NCBI GenBank assembly: GCA_003223645.1
Contig: QHVT01000004.1
Location: forward strand, 185,334 to 249,333
Length of the DNA stretch: 64,000 nucleotides
From: Acidobacteriota bacterium
GTDB taxonomy: Bacteria > Acidobacteriota > Thermoanaerobaculia > Gp7-AA8
Direction of reading: 5' to 3'
The notes beneath the pieces are model-generated. The model made no database searches. It was given only the letters and a program-made list of their open reading frames with translations, and was not told where the DNA came from. Of this stretch, positions 1 to 7,337 are shown one piece after another (positions within the stretch are counted from its first letter, which is position 1; each line of letters starts with the position of its first letter). Made by a program: the position numbers and the translations under genes.

Positions 1-1
1 G

Positions 2-454
2 CTCGCACTGACGAAGACGCCGATGGGGCCGATGCCAGCACCTCCCGCCACGCCTCCCGCGATCGATCTTCCCACCGCGGACCTCGATCGCATGATCGGC
101 CGGCCGGGGAAGATCGCGGGCGGGACGTATCAGTTCGCCGTGCCGCGAGCGGAGAAGATCATGGAGCATGGAGCCGAGGTCCCGCCGTCGATGGGGATGG
201 CCATCGCGATCAACTTCCAGCCGACCGGTGACGGCCGCGCGGCAATCACGGGCGACTTCGTTCTGCTGGCGTCGGAAGTCAATCCGGTGATCCGCATTCT
301 CCGCAACGGCGGCATTGCCGTGACCGCGCTGCATAGCCACATGCTCGAAGAAACTCCGCGGCTCTTCTTCATGCACTTCTGGGCGAACGACGATGCGAAG
401 AAGCTGGCGACGACGCTACGTGCGGCGCTCGATGCGATGCACGTGAAGAAGTAG
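2..454 (+). CDS. DUF1259 (LppY/LpqO-like) protein, C-terminal part
   Basis: The frame is open through the left window edge, so this is the end of a longer gene; the first in-frame ATG (23) is probably internal. The visible part resembles the LppY/LpqO (DUF1259) family: a short conserved segment near the middle (MGMAIAINFQPTG) and a family-typical end with His-Ser-His followed by a Phe/His-rich strand (ALHSHMLEETPRLFFMHF). Family members are usually exported proteins of about 270-300 residues made of two similar halves, and what is seen fits the second half. The molecular role of the family is not established. It ends 107 bases before the convergent GMC oxidoreductase gene. Family call fairly sure, function unknown. 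Confidence 0.7.
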   Translation, partial: LALTKTPMGPMPAPPATPPAIDLPTADLDRMIGRPGKIAGGTYQFAVPRAEKIMEHGAEVPPSMGMAIAINFQPTGDGRAAITGDFVLLASEVNPVIRILRNGGIAVTALHSHMLEETPRLFFMHFWANDDAKKLATTLRAALDAMHVKK

Positions 455-561
455 CGGCACCCGAACTTCCGCCGTCATCCCGTGTCAGCGGGGAATTGTC
501 GTCATTGGACGACTGCTCGCGGCTACGCCCATTCATCTGAAGAAATCGGGACAGGTTCCTT

Positions 562-2811
562 TCATGACGGGGGAGGCACCGGCGGAAGGGCGTGGATGAT
601 GTTGTCGGAGATGCGCAGCGCGAGCGCGGTGATGGTCAATGAGGGATTGACACCGAGGGCAGCGGGGATGATCGCCGCGTCGCTCACATAGAGACCGGGA
701 TACCCGAATGCGCGGCCGTATTCGTCCACTACTCCGTCCGCGGCGGTTTTCCCCATGCGGCAGCCGCCGAGGGGGTGACTCGTGCCGATCGACGTCGGCG
801 CGACCTCACCGATCGACTTCTCGATCAGCGGGTTCGTGAAATCGGCGCCCGGCGTTGCATCGAAATGCGGCGCCATGCGCTTCAGGCTCGCTCGAATGTG
901 ATCGTAGATCGGATCTTCCCAGAATTCCTTCCCGTCATCGCGCTTGACGCGCAGCGGCGTATCGCGATTTCCGCTCCCGAGCCGGAACTGTCCCACCGAA
1001 CGCTCCCGCCCCTGGGCGACCACGCACATCATGCGGCCGATCAGCTCCTCCTCGCCGCGGAAGAAGTCCTGCTGCTCCCGCGCGTTCTTGAAGATGCTGA
1101 GCAATCGCTGGACGGCGACGCGCAGGATCTTCATCGCGATGAAAAAGAAACTCCTGCGGCCTCGGCCCAGTGAGCGAATCAGCGAGACGCCGGCGCCGGT
1201 GATCGCGCCGAACGGTTGCGGGATGCCTTGGTCCTCGACAGTGTGAAAAAACTCCGGCTTCCCGCCGGTGCCCGGGTCTTCGGTATGGAAGTGGGCGTAG
1301 GAGGTCGTGACCGGCCCGCGAGAGAGAGAGATCCACTGTCTGGTCTTCTCGATGAACCCCACCCAGTCGCCATTCGTGGAGAACCCGTATCCGACGCGGT
1401 CGCTGAGGTTCGGCAACCCGCCCTTGGCCTTGGAGCGCAGCAGGATCTCGCTGGTGCCGAGAGAGCCCGCGGCGACGATCACCTGCCGCGCTTTGACGCT
1501 GTGGGCCGTGGTTTTCGAGTTGTTCTTTGCATCGCGGACGATGTAGAGGACTTCGTAGCCGCCACCGGACAGCGCGCGGATGTGATCCACCTCGGCGAGC
1601 GCTTCGATCTTCAACTGCTCGCCGAGAACGGCCGGCTTGTCCGGCTCCTTCGGAAGGCCGAGGGCCGCGTTCATCAGCTGCTTGTTGAGCGTATGCCTCG
1701 CTCCGGGCAGACAGCCGACATTGCAGCGCCCTTCGCGCTGGCAGAAGTTTTTCGCCGAGCCTTTGGCGTCGTAGACCTGGCCGGGAGGAAGATCATTGAT
1801 CGACGAATCGACGGTGCCCCATTCCGTCGTCACTTTACTGGCGGAAATCTGAAACTCCCGCGCGCGGTCGAGCCACAGATCGTGGTTGTAGTCCTTCAGA
1901 AGAGCGCCGGGAGGAGGGACCGCGGGACGGATCTTCAGCCTCTTCGTGTCCTTTTCGAATTCCGGATCGAGACCGGCGATGCGCGTGGCGATGTTGCTCA
2001 GACCCGTGTTGATCTTCGTCGGACCCTGCAGCACCACGCCGGTTGCACGCTGCGGCTGCGCGGGATCGAACCGTACCCAGACGGTGTTTCCGAGCCGCAG
2101 CCCCTCGTCGACGCGCGGCTCTTCGCCGAGCGTGAACTCCCGCGGTTCCTTCGTCCCGCCCGCCTTCGTCACCTCGATCACGAGCCGCTGCTTCGGCACG
2201 AACTCGAGGACGGGACCGGTCGCGATCGGTGCTCCGGCGGCCTTTGCCTCGCGGTTGCGGAGCGCGAACAGAATGCCGGTACCGATCGCGTCCTTCGCGA
2301 GAGCGTAATACGCGTTGCGTTCGGCGTCGGACCAGCTGATCGGCCATCGCTCATCCTCGAAGATGAAGTCCGGCGGACGGATGGTGATGTTCGAATAGAC
2401 GAGCGATCCTCCTCCGACGCCGCTCGCGCGCACGACCGTCACGCCGTCGCTCTGGCCGCCCAGGGCATCGATGTTGAACAGGCCGCTCCGTCCGAGCCTC
2501 GAGAAGTCATAGAGCCCGTCCTCGTTGCGCTTCTTGCGCAGGCAACGGATGAAGATGTCGACGAACCCGCGCATGTGAGGGACGGAGGACCAGAACTGCA
2601 CCGGCTGCCCCTTCGACTGGAGGAAGCCGTACGTCTTCACTTCCTTGTCCTGAACCGTCGACACGGGCGTCGTCCACCACGTGCCGCGCTCCAGCATGAG
2701 GACGCGCTCGCCCGCGCCGCGCCTCTTGTAGGCGTCGGCAAGAGGCAGCGCTGTCATCGATCCGCCGAAGCCCGACCCGATGACTACTGTGTCGTAATCG
2801 AAGTTCTCCAT
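562..2811 (-). CDS. GMC-family (cholesterol-oxidase-like) FAD oxidoreductase
   Basis: 749 residues. The N-terminus has a Rossmann FAD-binding motif (VVIGSGFGG, residues 9-17). The C-terminus has the GMC signatures GTSHPLGGCRMG and GVNPSLTITALALRI, which carry the catalytic His region and FAD contacts. A Cys cluster in the middle (CQREGRCNVGC) is typical of the large cholesterol-oxidase-like GMC subgroup. It probably oxidises an alcohol or sterol-like substrate with FAD; the substrate cannot be read from sequence. I chose the start at 2811 because a perfect AAGGAGG lies just upstream; the frame runs open to 3120 but that extension is Arg-rich and low-complexity. No signal peptide, so probably cytoplasmic or membrane-associated. 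Confidence 0.9.
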   Translation of the reverse strand: MENFDYDTVVIGSGFGGSMTALPLADAYKRRGAGERVLMLERGTWWTTPVSTVQDKEVKTYGFLQSKGQPVQFWSSVPHMRGFVDIFIRCLRKKRNEDGLYDFSRLGRSGLFNIDALGGQSDGVTVVRASGVGGGSLVYSNITIRPPDFIFEDERWPISWSDAERNAYYALAKDAIGTGILFALRNREAKAAGAPIATGPVLEFVPKQRLVIEVTKAGGTKEPREFTLGEEPRVDEGLRLGNTVWVRFDPAQPQRATGVVLQGPTKINTGLSNIATRIAGLDPEFEKDTKRLKIRPAVPPPGALLKDYNHDLWLDRAREFQISASKVTTEWGTVDSSINDLPPGQVYDAKGSAKNFCQREGRCNVGCLPGARHTLNKQLMNAALGLPKEPDKPAVLGEQLKIEALAEVDHIRALSGGGYEVLYIVRDAKNNSKTTAHSVKARQVIVAAGSLGTSEILLRSKAKGGLPNLSDRVGYGFSTNGDWVGFIEKTRQWISLSRGPVTTSYAHFHTEDPGTGGKPEFFHTVEDQGIPQPFGAITGAGVSLIRSLGRGRRSFFFIAMKILRVAVQRLLSIFKNAREQQDFFRGEEELIGRMMCVVAQGRERSVGQFRLGSGNRDTPLRVKRDDGKEFWEDPIYDHIRASLKRMAPHFDATPGADFTNPLIEKSIGEVAPTSIGTSHPLGGCRMGKTAADGVVDEYGRAFGYPGLYVSDAAIIPAALGVNPSLTITALALRISDNIIHALPPVPPPS

Positions 2812-2822
2812 GGCGATCCTCC

Positions 2823-3097
2823 TTACGCTTCTTTGAGCTTCAGGTACTCGGAGAGGCGTGGATAGGCCCGGTGTTTCGCCTGATCGCCGAGCTTGTGGTC
2901 GGTCACCCAAAGGTCCGCTCGGGCTTTCCCGCGAGCTGCGGGCCGCGGACGACCGTGAGCGGCCGCAACACCTGCGGCGCGGCGGGCGCGCCGTCGAGCA
3001 TCCACTGGAGCTGCGGCGCCTGCGCCGCCTCTGCCGCTCCGATCCAGACATGCAACTGTCCATGCGGCGCGGCGCGCTGGTGAAGAGACAATCGCAT
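2823..3097 (-). pseudogene. Frameshifted small gene upstream of the GMC oxidoreductase
   Basis: Two minus-strand frames carry protein-like sequence and join by a one-base shift near 2905-2925. The first, from ATG 3097, gives HVWIGAAEAAQAPQLQWML and then PLTVVRGPQLAGK. The second continues ADLWVTDHKLGDQAKHRAYP and ends YLKLKEA just before the GMC ribosome-binding site. Flanking frames are Arg/Ala-rich nonsense, so the protein-like character is specific to this path. The encoded product would be about 90 residues; I do not recognise the family. It could be a real pseudogene or an intact gene with an assembly error. Tight spacing suggests it was once co-transcribed with the oxidoreductase. Confidence 0.35.
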
Positions 3098-3286
3098 TTG
3101 ATGTCTTTATAGAGTGCCACAATTCTGAATTTCCGGCTGAACTTGATTCACGTGCGGGCGGCCCGCCTCAGTCGAACGTCACGAACGCAATGAACAGGAC
3201 CCGCCGCGGTGACCACGACAGCAATTGCGACCGCGACGGTGATCCTGTTCCATGGACGCACGGCTACGCCATCCCGGGTCGGGTCA

Positions 3287-4135
3287 TCACGGCTGCAGCC
3301 CCGCCCTTCGCATCTGCACAAAGGTCGCGACGCCGCTCAAAACCAGCAAGACGGCGAAGACGCAGACGATCGTCGGTCCGGTCGGTAGATCCATGCTCTC
3401 CCATTGCGTCGATAGCAACAGTCCGACGATGCCGGCGATCATGGCCACGCACCATCCAATGACGAGCCGCATCCCGATTCGCGCGCTGAGCAGTGCGCCG
3501 CAGACCGCGGGCACGATCAGATACGTGAAGACGAGGTAGACGCCGGCGATCCGGACGAAGCTCGTGACCACCAGGCCGAAGGTCGCGTAGAAGAGGAAGT
3601 CCCACAGCCGTACGCGCATCCCCTGCCGCTCCGCCTCCTCGATGTCGAACGAGATCAGATAGAACTTGCGGCGCAACCAGTAGTGCAGCGCGCCTACCGC
3701 GGCGAACAGCGCAACCGTGCGCAGGACCTCCGCTCGCGAGACCAGCAGAATGTTGCCGACGAGGAGGTTCTTGATCTCCTCGTCGCCGGCCGCCGTGCGG
3801 CTCAGAATCATCGTCGCCGCGGCGGCGGCGGCAATGTAGATGATGCCGATGATCGCCTCATGCGGGACTCGCGGATGACGAAAGCGCGTGAGAGAGAAGA
3901 GCGCGGCTCCCGCGATCGTGAAAAGGACCGCCAGGATGTATGGCAGCGTGCTGTGTTCCGGATCGGCCCCGAGGAGGACGGCCGTCGCGATCCCGAGAGC
4001 GGCGATCTGCGCGAGCGCCAGATCCACGAAGATGATTCCGCGCCCGACGACGTGCAGACCGAAGTAGACCAGGACCGCCGGCAGGACCACGAGCGCGATG
4101 AGCGGCCAGAGCCACAGGGTAAATAGTGTCGTCAC
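3287..4135 (-). CDS. znuB: Zinc/manganese ABC transporter permease (ZnuB-like)
   Basis: 282 residues, almost entirely hydrophobic, with about eight or nine membrane segments and the ABC-3 permease pattern (an early GRGIIFVDLALAQIAALGIA segment with Asp, and a later FEIAAL-like FDIEEAERQGMR loop that would contact the ATPase). It would form the inner-membrane channel importing Zn(II), or Mn/Fe, delivered by the binding protein encoded directly upstream (9-base gap). The start is a GTG with AGGAGAG in front. No ATPase (ZnuC) gene follows or precedes it, so the energising subunit must be encoded elsewhere. Last gene of the porin-znuA-znuB operon. Confidence 0.9.
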   Translation of the reverse strand: MTTLFTLWLWPLIALVVLPAVLVYFGLHVVGRGIIFVDLALAQIAALGIATAVLLGADPEHSTLPYILAVLFTIAGAALFSLTRFRHPRVPHEAIIGIIYIAAAAAATMILSRTAAGDEEIKNLLVGNILLVSRAEVLRTVALFAAVGALHYWLRRKFYLISFDIEEAERQGMRVRLWDFLFYATFGLVVTSFVRIAGVYLVFTYLIVPAVCGALLSARIGMRLVIGWCVAMIAGIVGLLLSTQWESMDLPTGPTIVCVFAVLLVLSGVATFVQMRRAGLQP

Positions 4136-4144
4136 AACTCTCTC

Positions 4145-5059
4145 CTATTTCGCCGCGAGGGCCTGGGCCACGCGTTTCACGACAGTGTCGATGAGGTCGA
4201 GATACGTCGGAGTGCCGGGCAACGCGCCGGGGAACTGAGCCACGTCCACGAGCACACCTCCTGTGCGCGCGACCACGGCTTCCGCTGTTTTGCGAGGCTG
4301 GTACGGCTCGACCAGCAGAACGCGGATGTTCTCGGCCTGCATCTTCTGCATCACTTTCGCGAGATGCGGCGGCGACGGCGGAATGCCGGGCTTCGGCTCG
4401 AGGAACGTATCGGCTTTCAAGCCGAAACGGCGGCCGAAATATCGCCAGGTCGGGTGATAGGTGACGATCTGACGCCCGTTGAACGGCGCGAGCGCGGCCG
4501 TCCACTGCTTCATCTTCGCGTCGAGAGCGGCTTCGAAAGCCGACGCGTTCGTCCGGTAGAGCGATGCGCCTGCCGGATCGAGCGCGCTGAACACGCGCGC
4601 AATGTGCTCGGCGACGATCTTGGCGTTGAGAGGATCGAGCATGAAGTGAGGATTGCCGGCGACGTGCGTGTCGCCCTGCGAACGGTCGGCCGCGAGAGGG
4701 ATGTCCAGCAGCTGGATGCCCTGCGAAGCGACGATTCGTCCCGGAGCTCCTGCCGCGATTTTCGGATTGCGCGATCCGTCGAGAAGCGGCGGCAGCCATC
4801 CGACCTCGAGCTCCGCCCCTCCTTCGATCAGGACGTCGGCGCGGTTCAACGCCACGATCTGGCTCGGCCGGGCATCGACAAAGTGCGGATCCTCGGTGGG
4901 CTTGGCGATGGTGGTCACCGAGACGCGCGCGCCGCCGATCTGCGAAGCCAGAGCGCTGTATTCGCCGGTGGTGCCGACGACCTTCAAAGCCGCATTTGCA
5001 GGAAGCACCGCGGCCATGCACGTCGCGGCGATGGTGAAGAAGACTCTCGTAGTACGCAT
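4145..5059 (-). CDS. znuA: Periplasmic zinc-binding protein of an ABC transporter (ZnuA-like)
   Basis: 304 residues with a Sec signal peptide (FFTIAATCMAAVLPANA). The cluster A-I solute-binding fold carries the expected metal ligands: His in PTEDPHFVDARPSQ, His in GNPHFMLDPLN and His in VTYHPTWRYFG, plus acidic residues near the C-terminus. The His-rich loop seen in many Gram-negative ZnuA proteins is not present. It would capture Zn(II) in the periplasm for the adjacent permease. ATG at 5059 is preceded by AAAGGA; upstream frame is non-protein-like. It starts 13 bases after the porin stop, so the two are probably co-translated. Regulation by a Zur-type repressor is likely but no box was recognised. 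Confidence 0.9.
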   Translation of the reverse strand: MRTTRVFFTIAATCMAAVLPANAALKVVGTTGEYSALASQIGGARVSVTTIAKPTEDPHFVDARPSQIVALNRADVLIEGGAELEVGWLPPLLDGSRNPKIAAGAPGRIVASQGIQLLDIPLAADRSQGDTHVAGNPHFMLDPLNAKIVAEHIARVFSALDPAGASLYRTNASAFEAALDAKMKQWTAALAPFNGRQIVTYHPTWRYFGRRFGLKADTFLEPKPGIPPSPPHLAKVMQKMQAENIRVLLVEPYQPRKTAEAVVARTGGVLVDVAQFPGALPGTPTYLDLIDTVVKRVAQALAAK

Positions 5060-5072
5060 TGATTTTTCCTTT

Positions 5073-6518
5073 TTAGAATTTGTGGGCGGCGTGCGCTCCG
5101 AGCAGGAACTCGAGCTGCAGCCACAGCGAGTGCGCGTCATCCTGGAACGGACTGCGCTTGTCGTAGTTGTACTGAAGACGAAGTTTTGAAAACTCCGTGG
5201 GAAACCACGTCAGTGCGGGGGAGATACGCCACCGCGGCGCCAGAGCATCGTCGGCGGGGTCGCCTCGATCGCCGCTCACGCGGTCGAACCGCAGACCCAC
5301 GATCCTGCCGGCCTTGTATCCCCAGTTAACCTGAAGGTAGCCGCCGCGATCGCGGAACGTCGCCGCGGCCAGGGAATCGACTGCTCCAACGGAGGCGCGC
5401 CGTTGCATGAATTCTCCCTGGACTTTGACGAACGGAAATCCTCGGAATGCATTGGTCGGCTTCCATTTCCAGAATCCGTCGACGCCGTAAATGCGTGTTC
5501 TGCCATGGTCGGACGTGCCGTTCGGACCGAGCGCGGCGGAGGCGCCGACCAGAAGCGTTTCCGTGTCGCTCAGATCGAACGATGCCGCATAGTGAGGAGT
5601 GATCAGAAGATCGGAAACGCTGGCGACTTCCCGCTGCTGAATCTCACGCCCGAACAGGGTCTCGCCCGGCACGCCGCGGAAACTGCTGGCCGTCTCACCC
5701 TGACTGTTTTGCACGGCCAGAAATGCTTCGGAGTAGAAGTTCGTCGGCATCAGCCACGAAACGCGCGCACCCACCGAGCGAAGGCCGTCGGGCCCGAAGA
5801 AGCGCCCGTTGACGAGAGGCTGGTCGACGAAATCCCACGAATGCGGATGCTGCGCGTTCAGCCTTCCGAACTCGGTGAAGAACTGCCCCGCTTTGACCTG
5901 CAGTCCCTTCGGGAGGGAGCTGGTCGTGGCGTAAACCTCTTCGAGCTCGACCGACGTCTCGCCTTCGGGAGTGATCTGAAGAACGATATTCGCCTGACCT
6001 CGCAGGTACGGATCGACGGCGCCTTCGAGAACCGTTTCGACATTCTGGACGGTAAAGCCACGCTGCGTCGGATCGTGTCCGCCCACCTGCAGCGCCTGAA
6101 TGTCTTTGGCGGTCGAGGTGCCGGCCGCGACGAGACCATCGAGGGAGAGATTGAGAAAGTTTTTTCCTCCCGCACCCGACACGATCGTCGTGGGCTCTGG
6201 GGCCGGCACCTCCGCGATCGCCGGCACCGGCTCGGCGGGCGGCGGCGTGGCTTCCGTCTCGACCGGCGGCGTAGTTGCCGCTTCGGGCGATTCCGGAGCC
6301 GCGGCAGGCACGGGCGTCGCTTGAAAGTCGTGTCGCAGCGACTCGATCTCGCTTCGCAGCGTGTCGTTCTCCTGCTTCAGCTCTTCAACGCGTTGCTCGA
6401 GCGCGCGGAGCCGTTCCAAAGGGTCCGCCGGCTGCTGATCCGCGCGGGCCGGGGCAGCTCCGCTGATGACGATCAGGGCTAGTGCGACCCCAATTCGGGC
6501 GCATGTGCTTCTTCTCAT
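5073..6518 (-). CDS. Outer-membrane porin in the zinc-uptake operon
   Basis: 481 residues. A signal peptide (about 1-26) is followed by a Leu/Glu-rich coiled coil (about 33-68, LERLRALEQRVEELKQEN), then a Pro/Ala/Glu linker, and then alternating beta-strand sequence ending with a C-terminal Phe (LLGAHAAHKF). This is the plan of coiled-coil porins that trimerise through the N-terminal helix. First gene of the operon with ZnuA and ZnuB, so the natural inference is an outer-membrane entry channel for zinc or a zinc complex under limitation. A GGAGG-type site precedes ATG 6518. Not TonB-dependent: no plug domain or TonB box. Porin call sure, substrate inferred. Confidence 0.8.
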   Translation of the reverse strand: MRRSTCARIGVALALIVISGAAPARADQQPADPLERLRALEQRVEELKQENDTLRSEIESLRHDFQATPVPAAAPESPEAATTPPVETEATPPPAEPVPAIAEVPAPEPTTIVSGAGGKNFLNLSLDGLVAAGTSTAKDIQALQVGGHDPTQRGFTVQNVETVLEGAVDPYLRGQANIVLQITPEGETSVELEEVYATTSSLPKGLQVKAGQFFTEFGRLNAQHPHSWDFVDQPLVNGRFFGPDGLRSVGARVSWLMPTNFYSEAFLAVQNSQGETASSFRGVPGETLFGREIQQREVASVSDLLITPHYAASFDLSDTETLLVGASAALGPNGTSDHGRTRIYGVDGFWKWKPTNAFRGFPFVKVQGEFMQRRASVGAVDSLAAATFRDRGGYLQVNWGYKAGRIVGLRFDRVSGDRGDPADDALAPRWRISPALTWFPTEFSKLRLQYNYDKRSPFQDDAHSLWLQLEFLLGAHAAHKF

Positions 6519-6593
6519 GACCTCGTTCCTCCACAGGAAAAACCGGCCGCCGGATCGGCGGGCCCGTCTTTCACGCGACGACGGTTGTGAGGG

Positions 6594-6884
6594 CTAGAGC
6601 TGAGGAGGTCCGCGGGAAGGGAGCGCGAGTGCGCAAAGGAGCGATGCGAGCTGAGCGCTCGGAAGCGTCGCCGGCCGATCCGTGACGGCGGGGAGCGGAA
6701 GTTGAACGGCGACCGTCAGGAGTGCAGTGGCAGTGCTGACGCAAAGAACGCAACTCTGCGCGGGAGCCGACGCATGGTCGGTGTACGAATGGTCGATCGC
6801 GTGCGAATGGAGCAGCGCCTGGAGCGTGGCAAAGAACGCCACCACCAGGAACAATCGTCGACCTGCGCTCACGATGCCCGACAT
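6594..6884 (-). CDS. Small membrane/exported protein next to metal operons
   Basis: 96 residues from ATG 6884. One N-terminal hydrophobic segment (RRLFLVVAFFATLQALLHSH) is followed by a His/Asp-rich stretch, a Cys pair (CVLC), a second hydrophobic stretch and a Pro-rich end (RGPPQL). This plan recalls DUF2946-like small proteins commonly found beside copper resistance genes, but that is a resemblance, not an assignment. A longer reading from a TTG at 6929 is possible but unlikely. No clear ribosome-binding site. It lies between the zinc operon and the cus operon, on the same strand as both. Function unknown. Confidence 0.5.
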   Translation of the reverse strand: MSGIVSAGRRLFLVVAFFATLQALLHSHAIDHSYTDHASAPAQSCVLCVSTATALLTVAVQLPLPAVTDRPATLPSAQLASLLCALALPSRGPPQL

Positions 6885-6906
6885 ACCACTACGGAGACGT
6901 ATCGTA

Positions 6907-6924
6907 TGGGATTCGGCATTCCCA
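6907..6924. promoter_or_regulatory. 18-bp dyad, possible operator
   Basis: TGGGATTCGGCATTCCCA is an inverted repeat (TGGGA/TCCCA arms with partly symmetric centre). It lies 23 bases upstream of the small Cys/His protein and 65 bases or more downstream of cusF, in the only non-coding gap between the zinc and copper operons. It could be an operator for a metal regulator. No known consensus was matched; the call rests on symmetry and position only. Confidence 0.2.
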
Positions 6925-7007
6925 ACCAAGCAAACGATGTTGTGTCGTCAGTCCGGATTGGCTTGCACCGCGAAATCGAGCACAAGAATGAAGCAGCGCG
7001 AATGCGC

Positions 7008-7337
7008 TCACCGCCTCACCTCACTTCTCGCTTTTACGCCGGTGACGTAATACGAGCCGCTCCTGTCGTGAACCGTCACTTCGACGAGCGCGCCGTCGGG
7101 CGGCAGTTCCGCGACCTTCGCGCCGCGTAACTCATAGTCCATCTTCATCGCCGGCATCTCGCCCGGCACTTCCTTGTTGTCGAGACTCACGGTGTTCTTG
7201 GCCGGATCGCGCGAGACGATCGTCGCCGTCATCGCGTACGTCTTCTCCTTCGATGCGGACGGCGTGCTCGTCTGCGTCTCTTTCGAGCACGCGGCGATGG
7301 TCAGGGCGAACAGCGTGGTGATCATGAGTGTTTTCAT
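7008..7337 (-). CDS. cusF: CusF-like periplasmic copper-binding lipoprotein
   Basis: 109 residues. A lipoprotein signal peptide ends at a lipobox (LTIAACSK). The mature part is a small OB-fold of the CusF/copper-binding family with the signature VPGEMPAMKMDYEL, whose Met residues are the Cu(I)/Ag(I) ligands; the His and Trp of E. coli CusF are not in place, so binding may be methionine-only. It would hand metal to the CusCBA pump. Its ATG overlaps the cusA stop by four bases (ATGA), so translation is coupled. The upstream frame in the same reading frame is cusA antisense to nothing real and was excluded. Confidence 0.85.
   Translation of the reverse strand: MKTLMITTLFALTIAACSKETQTSTPSASKEKTYAMTATIVSRDPAKNTVSLDNKEVPGEMPAMKMDYELRGAKVAELPPDGALVEVTVHDRSGSYYVTGVKARSEVRR

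Noticed and set aside
482-691. Plus-strand open frame after the DUF1259 gene
   Set aside because: No protein-like pattern and it runs antisense into the GMC gene; the 107-base gap holds nothing else that I can see.
2812-3120. N-terminal extension of the GMC oxidoreductase in the same open frame
   Set aside because: The extension is Arg/Ser-rich and low-complexity; a perfect AAGGAGG just before ATG 2811 and the FAD motif at residue 9 fix the start.
3123-3286. Possible tiny membrane peptide (RITVAVAIAVVV) between the frameshifted gene and znuB, minus strand
   Set aside because: The hydrophobic stretch and the plausible end (VLFIAFVTFD) lie in different frames; too short to judge.
6885-6929. 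TTG start for the small protein at 6594
   Set aside because: The added 15 residues are not signal-like, whereas ATG 6884 puts a basic residue pair right before the hydrophobic segment.
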